Counted from the first letter of the stretch, positions 1 to 10,909 are shown. The stretch: 64,000 nt of DNA from Trichomonas vaginalis G3 (GCF_026262505.1 NC_067206.1:17815319-17879318), one strand, 5' to 3'. Made by a program: numbers and translations. Notes: generated by a model from the sequence alone, not told the origin.

Positions 1-23
1 TGTTCTAGCTGGTTTTTATTTCA

Positions 24-359
24 ATGTATAACGCAAAAATGAATCCGCAATGTTCTAAATGTAAAGCAGCAATGAGGAAATATAACTACTCCGTCAAAGA
101 GATAGAACGTATGCGAAACGACTATGCAGACTTAAAGAAAGAAGCAGAAAAACCAGCAGAAAATAAAATGGACATGTTAGCATTTCTGAACAAAAACTAT
201 CCAACTGCTGACGATTTCCTATTATCTGACGTCAAGAAGAAGTATAAAGAAACCTTCGGCATTGTTAAAACATTCGATGTACTAAAAGAAGAAATAGAAG
301 CTACAAAACTGTTTAGAATCTCACGAATTCATAACGTATATCATGTAAAATGTTTATAA
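24..359 (+). CDS. Hypothetical protein of Maverick A
   Basis: A 111-residue lysine-rich frame, mostly predicted helix, with a CxxC pair near the N-terminus (residues ~9-12). It lies directly upstream of the KilA-N genes and has no counterpart at the matching place in copy B, so it may belong to a variable slot. I do not recognise the family. Its 5' context is cut by the window edge, so the start is uncertain. Confidence 0.4.
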   Translation: MYNAKMNPQCSKCKAAMRKYNYSVKEIERMRNDYADLKKEAEKPAENKMDMLAFLNKNYPTADDFLLSDVKKKYKETFGIVKTFDVLKEEIEATKLFRISRIHNVYHVKCL

Positions 360-505
360 AATAACTGGGGTAGAAATGAGGGTAGAAATGAGGTTAGATC
401 TAACCATCTTACCCTAAAATATATTTTTGCTGAATTCAGCACAAAATAATGAATTTCATTAGTTAGAAAAATAAAGTTAGTTTTATTTTTATTTATTTTT
501 TTATT

Positions 506-1133
506 TTGTATGTAAGAACAGATATGTCAACATTTGAGTTTGAAACAGTTAGAAAGATAGACAATGACACCAAAGTGGTTAGAATAGGTGATTTAAACGT
601 AAGATACTCAAAGAAATACAACAAATATTCTTTGTCAGACATTATATCTCCATCTGAAAAGAAAACAAACCACTGGGTTAGAATGCTTCAACTCAAAAAT
701 TTTGACAGAAATCCTGAGCTTATGATATCGGTAAGATTCTATGGAACTACAGCATATCTCATCGACAAAAGTCTTATACCAATATTTTGTTATGGATTGA
801 CCCAGTTGTTGGATATAACTTCATAACTTATGGTTCATTCGATACGGAACGTTGCAGTGAAGGCTTACTTTATATCGTTCAGAAACGAAGGACTTCAATA
901 CAAAAAGATATAAGATAGGAAGAACATATAATATAACTCAAAGATATGACAGTACAGTCAATAGAGTCAAGGTTGTGTTTGTTAATGATATGAGAGCTGC
1001 TGAAACAGAACTACTTGAAAAAGTTTGAGAAAATGTATGGTGCTCCCATGAAAGGTAAAGAAACGTTTGAAGTAGATGAGATAGATAAAGCTATAAAATT
1101 ATTTTGACGAAGTTGCTGAAAAAATACATGTAA
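506..1133 (+). pseudogene. KilA-N / T5orf172 regulator, Maverick A (broken)
   Basis: Counterpart of the 209-residue protein at 26285-26914 in copy B. The first half matches a KilA-N-like DNA-binding region and the second half a T5orf172 (GIY-YIG superfamily) region with YKIGRT and a late E..F motif. Proteins of this type are common regulators in large DNA viruses and phages. This copy is broken. It lies ahead of the intact KilA-N gene at 1203 and both share the same T-rich upstream block. Confidence 0.65.
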
Positions 1134-1202
1134 AGCGTTTATTTTTGGTCTTTTGTGAAAGTCAGAAAATAACGCTAATTTTTTTCTAACAAATTTTTTA
1201 TT

Positions 1203-2081
1203 TTGTATGTAAAGACAGTAATGTCAACAACAGAGAACACAACAACAGTTATAGTCCATGAAGCTATAAATGAAGAATACGAGTACATACAGTTTAACAA
1301 ACAACTCCGTCTCATTCGTTCGGTCAAAGACGATATGTACCAAATGCAAAGTATTTTGACAGCATGTTATGCTCCAGATACTAAGCTTCCTAAAGACTGG
1401 TTTAGGAACCAAAGCACTATTGAACTATTAAATGAAGCACAGCGAGACATACTTTTTTCTGAAAACAGTGAAGAACAGCGAGTAGGTAAAAAACTCCAGT
1501 CGCCAAAACTCTATGAAAACCGTGAAAAATTGCCAAACGGTTTGAGAGGATATTATGTTCATAGACTTCTTGTAAATAATGTGGCACAATGGGCTTCAGC
1601 TCGTTATGCTTGGTATGTTTGTAAACTTCTTGACGAAATTCACAGACAAGAACGTGAAGAGCTGGAAAAGAAACTTCAAGCAAAAGATGAAGTCATTGAA
1701 GCAAAAGACAAAAGCATTCAGAAAAGAATACCACGTTCGGTACCAAAAGGAAAGGAAAAGAGTTATAAGTATATGATTTATACTGAAGAGTTGGAGAAAG
1801 AAGAAGATAAAGATATGGTTATGTTACATTTAGTCAGAAGAAACAACAAAAGCTTTTACGACCTTGCTAAGATTTACAAATCTGACAGAAACTGGTTCTA
1901 TCGTGAAAACTTACCGATTTCAATGACACCGAATGAACAAATAAAGGAAATTGTCAAAAATACTCTTCCTCAAACACACTATGACATCAAAGGTTGTACA
2001 ATACTTACATTCAAAGAAGACTTAACATTACTGAAGGAAAAAATAACAGAGTATTTTGACAACTTCAAAGAGGAAGAATAA
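1203..2081 (+). CDS. KilA-N domain protein, Maverick A
   Basis: 292 residues. A KilA-N DNA-binding domain spans roughly residues 60-145, with the family signature of a conserved W, then G-YYVH and an A-WAS-YA stretch. A charged coiled coil follows (~148-175), then a C-terminal domain (~180-292) with the RNWFYRENLP motif shared with copy B. The start is ambiguous: a leader MYVKTVM precedes a second ATG at 1221, and the same leader occurs before the T5orf172 gene in copy B. The likely role is transcriptional or replication control of the element. It looks whole, unlike several neighbours. Confidence 0.75.
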   Translation: MYVKTVMSTTENTTTVIVHEAINEEYEYIQFNKQLRLIRSVKDDMYQMQSILTACYAPDTKLPKDWFRNQSTIELLNEAQRDILFSENSEEQRVGKKLQSPKLYENREKLPNGLRGYYVHRLLVNNVAQWASARYAWYVCKLLDEIHRQEREELEKKLQAKDEVIEAKDKSIQKRIPRSVPKGKEKSYKYMIYTEELEKEEDKDMVMLHLVRRNNKSFYDLAKIYKSDRNWFYRENLPISMTPNEQIKEIVKNTLPQTHYDIKGCTILTFKEDLTLLKEKITEYFDNFKEEE

Positions 2082-2135
2082 AAAAATCTAAGCTAATTTT
2101 ATTTTTTTATAAAATATTATCTCATATGAAAGAAC

Positions 2136-2351
2136 ATGAATTTAGAATATTCGGAACTCATGACAGAAGAAGAGAACGAACAACATGTAAAAGATTATGC
2201 AAAATTTCTGAAGACATACAAAGCATTTAAACAATATCTAAATGCTTCTAAAGATTATGCAAAATTTCTGAAGGTATATAAAGCTTATGAAAAAGTGTAT
2301 GAAAAGTTTATACATTGGGGAATTGTTGTAAAATATCCATATGAAGACTAA
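2136..2351 (+). CDS. Small tandem-repeat protein, Maverick A
   Basis: 71 residues, built on an internal duplication of a KDYAKFLK-YKA helical unit of about 20-25 residues. It is nearly identical to 25099-25314 in copy B. It lies just downstream of the KilA-N gene on the same strand, spaced by a T-rich block. The function is unknown; a small coiled or helical protein is the most that can be said. Confidence 0.6.
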   Translation: MNLEYSELMTEEENEQHVKDYAKFLKTYKAFKQYLNASKDYAKFLKVYKAYEKVYEKFIHWGIVVKYPYED

Positions 2352-2369
2352 CCAAAAATATATTTTTGC

Positions 2370-2841
2370 TTAAATAGCTTCAGGGTCTATTTCTTCAACC
2401 ATTTCACTTCCTTCGTCAATGTCAATAGAAGCTTCTTCAACCTTTGGTAAGAATTTCTGTATAACATCTTTGTTCGTTATTGTCTTCAGAGATGAAGGAT
2501 AATATTTCACATTTGTTTCACCCTTCTTATATTCTTTCTGTTCGGAAAGATTTAGCAATACTGAAGAAGTCAATGTTAGAGTTCTTTATGACAGTATAAT
2601 GAGTATCTTTGACATTCACGAAGAAACTCTTTTGTTTCAAAACTACTGCTAACTCTTGTGAAGTATAACGTTTGCGGTCAATGACGATAGCTAATGGTCT
2701 GACATACTGACCAAACTTAGATTCTTTCACAAACTTCTTGTTAAAGATAACATTAACGTTTGAAGCATTATTGAACTCATTCTTGATGGCAGTAGCGAGA
2801 GCATTGTATGAAAAGAACTTGCAATCTTGCATGTGTTTCAT
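2370..2841 (-). pseudogene. Counterpart of the 157-residue Maverick protein (broken)
   Basis: Matches the intact 157-residue gene at 24607-25080 in copy B almost throughout, but is broken here. It faces the polymerase locus divergently across a short AT-rich gap. The family is not recognised; the acidic C-terminus (EEIDP) is a visible trait. Confidence 0.6.
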
Positions 2842-2930
2842 TAAAATAAAAATATTAAATTATTTTGAAAAATAACTTAAAAAATCTAATCTAATTTTTT
2901 CAAAAAATATTTTTTTATTTCCTACTAAAG

Positions 2931-5900
2931 ATGTATCGGAAGTTGTCTAAGTTAGAACACTCGGAAATAAAACAACTTCTTACAGAAGCTAATATAGATG
3001 TTGCAAAGCATTACGCAACAAACAAAAAAGCACTCGCTGACATCCTCAATGACTATAATGGTGCAATAAGTTATGATAGAATTCATGAGTTCATAAAGCC
3101 GCAACGCGGCGAGGACGAAGTCCATGCAAGAGCATTTCCTTTAAATGACGTTGCTATTGACTTATATCATAGACGTTCAGTACCTCATGAAGTAAGAAGA
3201 GAAATGTTTGACATAACAAATGCAAACGTTGGTGAAACAAGAAGAAGAGACGACACACTGAAACAACAGAGAAGAGAGATGTTTAAAAGTGCTATAGAAC
3301 AAGTTCGCAAAGCTAACGATGTCATTCGTTCCATTGACGACAAACCAAAAGAAGGTGAGAGATGGTTAAAGAAAGATGAAGAGAATAGGAAGAGAAATGT
3401 GAAGTCAGGCAATAGACTCATTGACTTTAACATCGAAGCTTTAGATGAACCAAACAGAGACTACTTACACAAACATTTCGGTAAGGTTTTCATGAGACTC
3501 TTAGAGAAATTAAAATAAACTCCAACAGAGATGGATGGTATGTTATAAACTTGGTGGAAAGTATGAATGTTCTACGTTAAACCTCAATAATATTGGAACA
3601 TTACTACATCAGCTCTTGAAGGAGAACTTTATATCAGAGATAGAAGCAAATGCTGCAGGTATTGTTGAAATGCACTATGACTTCTTCTTGACAAACATAA
3701 AGAATCTTACCGAAATAAAGATGTATGATTTAACAGAATATGAAGGCTTAACGATGTCAGATGTAAAGAAAGGCAAACCAAAAAAGAGACCATATAGAGA
3801 TGAAAGCACACTGACAAATGACCAGAAAGCCATTTTGGAAGCTCTTAAGCAAACAGGAAACCCAGCACTTATAGAAAGCTTTTGGAAAGATAATGGTGAA
3901 AAGAAGTTTTATAAGAAGAGAAGCGGTCAGTTCTGGAAGTATCTTTGCACATTACCTATAAATCTTGAACGCTACCAAATCTTCAATGAACTGAACAAAA
4001 GAACTGCAACACTTATGACAGAAGACAATTGTTTCGTTTATGCTTGCATTCAGGCTGGAGTAAATGAAGAAACTATTGACCACATGAGAGAAGTCATTCG
4101 TGTTAGAGACTTTCCTCAAAGTAAAGTACAAGAAATTTCTGACGCAACAGGTATAGCATTTAATGTTACCATTGGTTACTTCAATGACTCAAGACATAAT
4201 GAAATAAAGAGATACATACCAAAAGAATGTGAAACTGTTAGAACTATTGACTTACTTCTTGTTGAAGACCACTACATGCTAAATGAAAGATTACCAATGA
4301 CAACATATTTCATTCGAAATTAAAAGAAATTCTCAAAGCTTGTGGTGGAATGAACATTGAGAAACAAATGAAGATTTATACAAAGAGAGAAGATAAATAT
4401 GTAGTTCGTTATGATAGAACAACACCGTTATGGGATGTTATGAAAACATTGTGGGAGTGCAAATATTTCGAACCTATTTCTTATGGAGAACTTTTCACAT
4501 ATACGACTGACTTATATAAACAGAACCTTGCACCATTTAAAGATTTGACATATGCTCCAAAGTATTGTGTACAACTGAAGAAGAAAGCCGAGTCAAAAGA
4601 AGTAAATAAAAATAAGTGCAAGTTCATTCCTGAGCACGTTTTCTTTGCTGACTTTGAGTGTAGCACAGACGGCTTTCATAAAGCTTTTAACATCTGTTAT
4701 GACAGTGAAGATGGTTCAGTGAGTGAAAGCATTTGGGGTCAGAACTGTGCAACAGAATTTTTGGAACGACTTCCTGACAAGAGTTTAATATATTTCCATA
4801 ACCTCAGTTATGATATAAACTTCATCTTAAGACACATGACAGAAGTGAAAGGAACTCCCATCATTAAAGGTTCACGAACAATGCAAATAACTGGCTTATA
4901 TAAAGGAAGGGCAATTATTATAAAAGACTCTTACAGTGTTATAAATAAGAAGCTTAAACTATTTCCTGCTATGTTTAACTTACAAACAGGACCGAAAGAA
5001 GTATTTCCATATAACTACTACAGCAGTGTTTTGTTAGCAAATGACAACAGAACTGGTGTCATTTCTGAAGCATGTAAGTTTGTAAAAGATATTGATACAT
5101 TCATGAAAAACATAGATTCCATCAAAGGTTGCAGAATAGATGAGAACCACTTCGACTTAGAAAAGTATAGCACATTTTATTGCAAACAAGATGTAAGAAT
5201 TTTAAGAGAAGGTTTTGTTAAGTTCCGCAATGACATATTGAAAGAATTTGATTTAAACGTTTATGACTACGTTAGTATTTGTTCAATTGCTAACAAATTG
5301 TTTGAGAACAGAGTGTACTTCCCGAATGGAAATTTATATGACCTCTCAAATAAACCAAGAGAATTTATTTCACGCTGTATTCAAGGTGGAAGATGTATGC
5401 TGTCAGATAACATTAAACAAAAGAGCGAAAAGAAACTCATTGCTGATTTCGACGCTGTTTCATTATATCCATCAGCTATAGCAAGACTTTATACTTTAGA
5501 AGGTATTCCAAAGGTTATGAAGAAAGAAATGTTAAGCACAGAGTATCTCATGAGACATTTATTCGATGACGACCAAAAGGAACCCATTGGTGAAAAGTTT
5601 ATGTCTGGCTTCTTTGTTCTCATTAAGATAACAGAGATTGGAATACATAGACACTTTCCTTTAATAGTTTGTGACCCTGAACTAAATCCAGAACTTAACG
5701 TTCCCAGAAGTTCAAACACTTGCTGTTTAATGTATGTTGACCATATAACATTACAAGACCTCATAAAATATCAAGGTGTCAAATGTGAAGTGTTGCAAGG
5801 ATACTATTACGATGGAAACAGAGATATTAGAATAAGAGATGAAGTAAAGAAGTTGTTTGAGTTAAGGTTAAAGTATAAGAAAGAAGGAAATCCTTTGCAA

Positions 5901-6704
5901 GAAAATATAAAGCTCATTCTGAACAGTATTTATGGCAAACTATTCTATCTCCTATTGAGTCAAAAATAACCATAGTAAATGACAAAGATGCTATAAGATA
6001 TGCCATCAGAAACTACAACCATATAGTGAAGTTCGAAGGTTTGGATGGTTCAGATAAAACTATTTTCAAGCTAACGAAAAGCATTTGCAGACACTTTAAC
6101 TTCTGTCCACTTGGTGTTAACATTCTGTCTATGTCGAAGAGAATAATGTGTGAAGTATTCTGTACTGCTGAGGACTTAGGAATGGACATCTTTTATAGCG
6201 ATACGGACAGTATGCATCTCTACAATGAAGATATCCCTCGTTTAGCTGAAGAGTTTGAGAAACGTTATGGAAGAGTTCTCATTGGTAAAAACCTTGGTCA
6301 ATTTCATAGCGACTTTGCAGAAATCACAAAAGAAAACAAAGTTTAGCATACAAGTCAATATTTTGTGGAAAGAAGACTTACATAGACTTACTCACGAATG
6401 ATTTAAATGAAGTTGCATTTCACTGCAGAATGAAAGGCGTGAAGCAAGATGTTATTGCTTTAACCGCTAATGAAATGTTTCCTGACTCTGTTCAGTGTTT
6501 CTATGATGAAGATAAAGGTTTAATGGTTCCGCAAGGAACATATGACAAAGACTCTGAGTTCAGTTTAATGAAACTTTACAAAGCACTTTATGACGGTCAA
6601 GAGATTGGATTTGACTTATGTAAGTCTTCTAGTCCTTGCTTTGCTGAAAGTTTAACTTCTCAATAACGACTAAAACAAGCTTTATTCGTAAGTTGAAGTT
6701 CTGA
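2931..6704 (+). pseudogene. polB: Protein-primed DNA polymerase B locus, Maverick A (broken)
   Basis: Same locus as 20739-24516 in copy B. The upstream third holds a charged region and a segment with DNCFVYACIQAG that resembles the start of an OTU/papain-like cysteine protease fold (inference). The rest is a family B polymerase: exonuclease DFE at ~4652, YHNLSYD-type exo II at ~4800, exo III YCKQD at ~5180, motif A DxxSLYPS at ~5450, motif B NSIYG at ~5925 and motif C DTDS at ~6200. The large insertions between motifs fit the protein-primed group used by Polintons. The copy is broken, with a handful of breaks. Confidence 0.85.
3096..3126 (+). repeat. GC-rich palindromic repeat inside coding sequence
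   Basis: A GC-rich block with an inverted core (GCCGC..GCGGC) followed by GAGGACGAAGTCCATG, embedded in frame in the polymerase locus and encoding KPQRGEDEVHA. The matching block in copy B is 24321-24351. It belongs to a family with intergenic copies at 6749, 20666, 26992 and 35066. Confidence 0.6.
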
Positions 6705-6748
6705 GGTCATTTATTTTTGTCAGCAATGAGGTCATTCGTGATAAAAAT

Positions 6749-6778
6749 AAGCCGCTAGCGGCAAGGGCGAAGCCCATG
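6749..6778 (+). repeat. GC-rich palindromic repeat, intergenic
   Basis: GCCGCTAGCGGC palindrome followed by AAGGGCGAAGCCCATG, in the gap between the convergent polymerase and 285-residue genes. It stands out from the AT-rich surroundings and has its counterpart at 20666-20694. It could also act as a two-way terminator, since it sits between converging genes. Confidence 0.65.
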
Positions 6779-6785
6779 TGGTCAT

Positions 6786-7643
6786 TTACAATACTGCGAT
6801 GGTAGAGTTTAAGAGTTGTGCTTCAATGTAGAGACAGTCCTTATGGTCTGGAGGTAAGAACACTGGGCAGTTATGGTCATGAGTGGAGAACATGTCTATC
6901 CAAAACTCACGATTGAAGCCAGTTAATTTATAGTATTTAGGGTTAGGAAGTGGTGAAGTTCTTGTATGACCAATGAACTCATTTTCAACTCCCTTACTTA
7001 AGTTTGAATATAATATAGCTTGCTTTCTATCCCAAATGCCAGGTGTTACAATCTTTGAAAATTCATTTTTCCTCGGAAGCATTGCATCATAATTGAAAAC
7101 ATTCTTGAAATCATCACTTGGTTCAGAGATTTGAAATCTTATACGTAATGGATTTTCTTTCTCTTTAGCGACTTCATTGAATGGTGAGAATACAATGAAT
7201 TGACAGTCATGAGTTCCATCTTCATTTTCATTAAATTCATAATGAAAGTCTATAAGTTGTGGCTGACTACCTTCTTCTTTCAGTTGTGCAAGAAACTCAC
7301 GTAAAGGCTGTAAAGTTTGTACTTCAATGTTAAACTTTTTCTCGAACATTTCATTAAATGAAATCATACATTGCAACAATGTTGTATCGTCTTTAAAGTA
7401 TTTGTATATGTGAATGTTTTGGGCGCTTAAAGACTGTTCGTCATTTTCTATCTCGACTTGAAGTATAAAGTCAACCTTTCTGAAAGCACGTGTTATATAC
7501 ATAGATGTTATGCCAATGTACTTCTCTTCATTTATGTTCACAATCCAGTCTGTTGGAAACTTAAACGTTACTCTGTTCCCCTTTATTTTGACGTCAGGGT
7601 TTTCACTACTGAACGCAACAGATAAAGGTATTTGTCTATACAT
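6786..7643 (-). CDS. Minor capsid / penton-like candidate, Maverick A
   Basis: 285 residues, beta-rich by eye, with no signal peptide or membrane segment. It ends in a motif (DCLYIEAQLLNSTIAVL) typical of a final beta strand. Together with the 293-residue gene at 34077 and the 258-residue gene at 31135 it forms a set of similar-sized beta proteins. In Polintons, single jelly-roll minor capsid proteins of this size accompany the major capsid gene, and this lies two genes from it. The role is inferred from size, composition and place. The copy at 19755-20609 in B is broken. Confidence 0.5.
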   Translation of the reverse strand: MYRQIPLSVAFSSENPDVKIKGNRVTFKFPTDWIVNINEEKYIGITSMYITRAFRKVDFILQVEIENDEQSLSAQNIHIYKYFKDDTTLLQCMISFNEMFEKKFNIEVQTLQPLREFLAQLKEEGSQPQLIDFHYEFNENEDGTHDCQFIVFSPFNEVAKEKENPLRIRFQISEPSDDFKNVFNYDAMLPRKNEFSKIVTPGIWDRKQAILYSNLSKGVENEFIGHTRTSPLPNPKYYKLTGFNREFWIDMFSTHDHNCPVFLPPDHKDCLYIEAQLLNSTIAVL

Positions 7644-7667
7644 TTAGTTCCGATAAAAATAAACCAT

Positions 7668-7928
7668 TTACTCTTTCTTTGCTTCAGCTTCTTTAGCTTT
7701 TGCTTCAGCTTCTTCTCTAGCTTTCTTCGCCAGCAAACGTGGGTTCTTTTGTCTTCCAGCAGCTAATGCAGCAAGTTGTTTTTCACTAAGTTTTCTCTTT
7801 GGTCTCTCTGGCTTTTGTTCTTGTTTTTGTTCCTTCAGTTCGGATAAAATTTGCTCACGAATTTCTTTCTTCAATGCTTCAACATCTATGACCCCTTGGG
7901 TCTTGTCCGTAGGGCTTGTCTGAGTCAT
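7668..7928 (-). CDS. Small basic helical protein, Maverick A
   Basis: 86 residues from the ATG at 7928, the same start as in copy B; a longer start at 7949 is possible but not shared. The protein is rich in Lys, Glu, Ala and Gln, with a PERPKRKLSEKQ basic block and an Ala/Lys/Glu helical tail. It could be a DNA-binding or virion core protein (inference). It lies divergent to the next gene at 7974, with a T-rich promoter-like gap. Confidence 0.5.
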   Translation of the reverse strand: MTQTSPTDKTQGVIDVEALKKEIREQILSELKEQKQEQKPERPKRKLSEKQLAALAAGRQKNPRLLAKKAREEAEAKAKEAEAKKE

Positions 7929-7973
7929 TTGACTGCAGATAAAAAACAAAATTAAAACTTTAACCGATGTAAA

Positions 7974-8408
7974 ATGAGCTTGTCAAAATCAGAGCGAGAG
8001 TCTATTATATTAAATGACGCAAGAGGAATACAACATCCTTTCTATTACGTAAGTCAGAGTAAAGATGGTAAAATATACGTAAGAAAAAGAAAGGTTCCAT
8101 TAGCGAATGCAGAAAGCGACAACATTAAGGTGTATGGCAAGGGTGAAGTCCACGAAGCCCATATAAAACCTTCTGTTCAAACTGAAAAGTCAATAGAACA
8201 AGAAGAAAAGAAGCCAGATGTACTTTCAATAACGAACCAAGAGCTTATTGCAAAGTTCGTGAATTTCATTGAAAAACAAACCGAGTCAAAGAACCCTGAC
8301 CCGCCAGTGAAAGAAGTTGAGACAAAAGAGAATGTACAGTTCATTGAAAATGTCAAGAAACAACTTCCACCACGAATGCCAAGAAGAAGAGTGAGAATAA
8401 TGAAGTAA
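7974..8408 (+). CDS. Hypothetical basic protein ahead of the capsid gene, Maverick A
   Basis: 144 residues. The N-terminal half has a YYVSQSKDGKIYVRKRK segment, akin to the FYIHTMKDGRVQFRKIKQP segment of the gene at 10529, so both may carry the same small fold. The C-terminus is basic (PPRMPRRRVRIMK). A degenerate GC-rich repeat lies around 8131-8160 inside the gene. It sits 27 bases upstream of the capsid gene on the same strand. The function is unknown; a virion core or assembly protein is plausible. The copy in B (19000-19424) is broken. Confidence 0.5.
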   Translation: MSLSKSERESIILNDARGIQHPFYYVSQSKDGKIYVRKRKVPLANAESDNIKVYGKGEVHEAHIKPSVQTEKSIEQEEKKPDVLSITNQELIAKFVNFIEKQTESKNPDPPVKEVETKENVQFIENVKKQLPPRMPRRRVRIMK

Positions 8409-8435
8409 ATAGATATTTTTATCTGAAGTAAATAC
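8409..8435 (+). promoter_or_regulatory. Maverick-type promoter candidate upstream of capsid gene
   Basis: The 27-base gap holds a run ATTTTTATCTGAAGTAAAT directly before the ATG. TTTTTAT followed by a short spacer and AAATG recurs before many Maverick genes on both copies (10529, 10910, 16464, 16863, 24607). This resembles late promoters of large DNA viruses more than the host initiator. It is inferred from repetition only. Confidence 0.4.
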
Positions 8436-9962
8436 ATGCAGAACGAACAGTTAAACGAATTTACTCCAGCAGAGCATATTCATCAGATTCGCTCATATTT
8501 CGATATCATAGACAATGCAGTTCAAATTGGTGACACTAATAGAAAATATTCTGACGCAAAGATTCCATCACAACCTGGAACTGCTAAAGATAACACATGG
8601 GTAACATTCAATCTCTCACCTCCTGGTGAAAATATGTTGGACCTTTACAATACATTCATTACGTATAAAATGGAAGGTCAATTTATTGTAGATAAAGAAA
8701 TTGGTTCAGGTTCCAATAAAACAAACCCACCAGGATTTTGGATTGGTTTCGATGACGCTTTCTATGCAGTTGCTGGATATCAAATCCTTGCAAATGGTCG
8801 TATCGTATATTCTCAAGACAACGCAAGAGAAGAAGCATATATAACTTCAAACTCACAAACTACCGAACAAATAAAGAAAGTAGATGTTTTCTCAAAGACT
8901 CGACATGAAGATGTATGGAGTCATTCGGGAACATGCAGAACAGGACAAATTGTTAGTGGTCCAATTACAGCAGGAAAATCATTTGATTTTAAGCTTCGTT
9001 TAAGAATTCCTGTTAGAAGATTCCTTCCATTAGAAGCTATTCGATTTATTCCAGCTTTTGCAGGAAACATTCAGCTTAAAGTAAAGTTCAGTAGCGACGC
9101 CTTACAATGCACATCTATATCTGTAAATGATATCATTGCTTTCAATCCAACTCTTAAAGTTGCATTTGCTTCAGATTCAAATCCACCGACAAATAAATTT
9201 GTTCCATGGAATGAACCATTCACTATGATAACGAAGGCAGTAGAAGCTAGTGGAACAGTTACTATTACAACTGTAACCCAGCAACTATTTCGAACAAAGA
9301 TGGATTTTAATGAATGTTTCATTCATCCAAAGTCATTCTCTTTAGACCCTAACATTTATACAGAACTTGTAGAACATTATACAAACGAGGCTTTATGTTT
9401 TCCTGTTAAAGTTATGGATTGGATTCCTATGGACGGTTCATTCTCAAAGAATACAGATAGTTCAAGTGCAACATTTACAGCAGCTTATACGCCTATTAAT
9501 GTTAAAAGTATTTGGGCACTATTTAGAAAGAAAGACAACTATTATGTTAATTTTGAGAACCCTAAGTTTAAATATCTTCAGCTTTCCATGGGAGCTTATG
9601 GAAATATGCCTGCAGAACCTGAAAAATCATATGGACCTGTATTTTATGAAATGGTTGCGAACGCTTGCAATACAAACAATGATATGATAGGATTTAATGA
9701 AGATGTTATGAGGTCATTGGTGGATGATGGTAGTGTGGAACATAAATGGGATAGCTATGACAACACACATTTCTTATGTGGTTTTCCAACAGAAGTGGAC
9801 TTTTGCTTCCAGCAAGGTCAAACATCTACTGCTCCAATAACATACAAATTGTCTGTTAAAGGACCTATTGAACTAGCAACTGAAAATGTACCAAAGCCAC
9901 TTATTGGATTTATGAGGGATTGTTGCTTTGCCATTCAGGTGCGTGCTAATGGAATCCCATAA
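8436..9962 (+). CDS. MCP: Major capsid protein candidate, Maverick A
   Basis: 508 residues, beta-rich, no membrane segment. Length and position fit the double jelly-roll major capsid proteins assigned to Polintons, including those of Trichomonas. The N-terminal part (HIHQIRSYFDIIDNAVQIGD) is helical, and the body holds many alternating polar/hydrophobic strands with turns such as SPPGENMLDLYN. The frame is whole here, while the B copy at 17448-18972 is broken. It is flanked by the small basic gene upstream and the membrane protein gene downstream, a virion gene block. The assignment rests on family knowledge rather than a single diagnostic motif. Confidence 0.65.
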   Translation: MQNEQLNEFTPAEHIHQIRSYFDIIDNAVQIGDTNRKYSDAKIPSQPGTAKDNTWVTFNLSPPGENMLDLYNTFITYKMEGQFIVDKEIGSGSNKTNPPGFWIGFDDAFYAVAGYQILANGRIVYSQDNAREEAYITSNSQTTEQIKKVDVFSKTRHEDVWSHSGTCRTGQIVSGPITAGKSFDFKLRLRIPVRRFLPLEAIRFIPAFAGNIQLKVKFSSDALQCTSISVNDIIAFNPTLKVAFASDSNPPTNKFVPWNEPFTMITKAVEASGTVTITTVTQQLFRTKMDFNECFIHPKSFSLDPNIYTELVEHYTNEALCFPVKVMDWIPMDGSFSKNTDSSSATFTAAYTPINVKSIWALFRKKDNYYVNFENPKFKYLQLSMGAYGNMPAEPEKSYGPVFYEMVANACNTNNDMIGFNEDVMRSLVDDGSVEHKWDSYDNTHFLCGFPTEVDFCFQQGQTSTAPITYKLSVKGPIELATENVPKPLIGFMRDCCFAIQVRANGIP

Positions 9963-10039
9963 TAAGATTAGATGACTATAACTTAGCTACGGACGACAGT
10001 GAGGAATAAAGGATGAACGTTTATTTTTAAAGCTTATAA

Positions 10040-10480
10040 ATGAGTTCTTCATCAAGCTCTCGTGAACCTTCACCATCTATGAAACAAACTTTACCAAACG
10101 ATTATGGAGCACCTATTGAATATTTCTTACGAGCTGCACAATGGCAAAGAGCAGTCTCACCAAGGTTAGGTGTTCCACCAGCTCCTGTCAAAAATAGCAT
10201 TTGGTCAAGTCCTTATATAAATATGGTCTCCCACTAGGTTTGCTAGCTACAGCAGGAGCAGTTATGATGTTGAAAAGAAATAAAGCAAATGTTGTAAATA
10301 ATACTGAAGTAGCTGAAGTTAAACAAACTCGCAACGCCTTCACAAGCAAAACCTTCAATGACTCCTGAACCTATGGAAGTACAAACTCCTGTTCAAAAGT
10401 CAACTCCTAAACCGACTCCAACATTTAAACCAGAACCTACTCCTCAAATAAATCGTAAAACTCCTGCGTTTCCTTACTGA
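10040..10480 (+). pseudogene. Ser/Pro-rich membrane protein, Maverick A (broken)
   Basis: Counterpart of the intact 152-residue gene at 16912-17370 in copy B, which has one central hydrophobic segment and a Pro/Thr-rich tail. This copy is broken. It lies directly downstream of the capsid gene. Confidence 0.65.
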
Positions 10481-10528
10481 AAAAATAACGTTATTTTTAT
10501 TTAATATTAAAATTTTTATTTGATTGAA

Positions 10529-10765
10529 ATGACAAATAAAGTCACTGAAGCAATGAAACAAAAGTTTTTGGTAGAATACATTAAATCAGGAACTATTCCA
10601 GAAGGTTTTTACATTCATACTATGAAGGATGGTAGAGTTCAGTTTAGAAAGATAAAGCAACCATTAGATAAAGAAGGAATTTTGAGAAAGATTAAACTTC
10701 ATGAGGACAACATTGCTGAACTTAAGAAGAAGTTAGAAGAGTTGGAGAAAGGAAGAGAGTTATAA
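10529..10765 (+). CDS. Small coiled-coil protein, Maverick A
   Basis: 78 residues from the ATG at 10529. The middle carries GFYIHTMKDGRVQFRKIKQP and the C-terminal half is a clear Leu/Lys/Glu coiled coil. It is nearly identical to 16627-16863 in copy B and shares the central motif with 48779-49042 in element C, so it is conserved across both Maverick types. A TTTTTATTT run precedes the start. The function is unknown. Confidence 0.6.
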   Translation: MTNKVTEAMKQKFLVEYIKSGTIPEGFYIHTMKDGRVQFRKIKQPLDKEGILRKIKLHEDNIAELKKKLEELEKGREL

Positions 10766-10909
10766 AGCAATGAATTCAACAGGGTGAAAATGAGGTGAGA
10801 TCTCACCACTTCACCTAAATTTATTTTTGTGCTATGTTTTCATACGTGTGAGGGTGGTGATATCATTAATTTTTAAGTTTATTTTTTATATTTTTATTTT
10901 ATTTTATAA

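Noticed and set aside
3185-3433. Leu/Ser-rich frame opposite the polymerase locus (also at 24014-24262)
   Set aside because: Antisense shadow of a charged coding region, present in both copies only because the sense strand is conserved.
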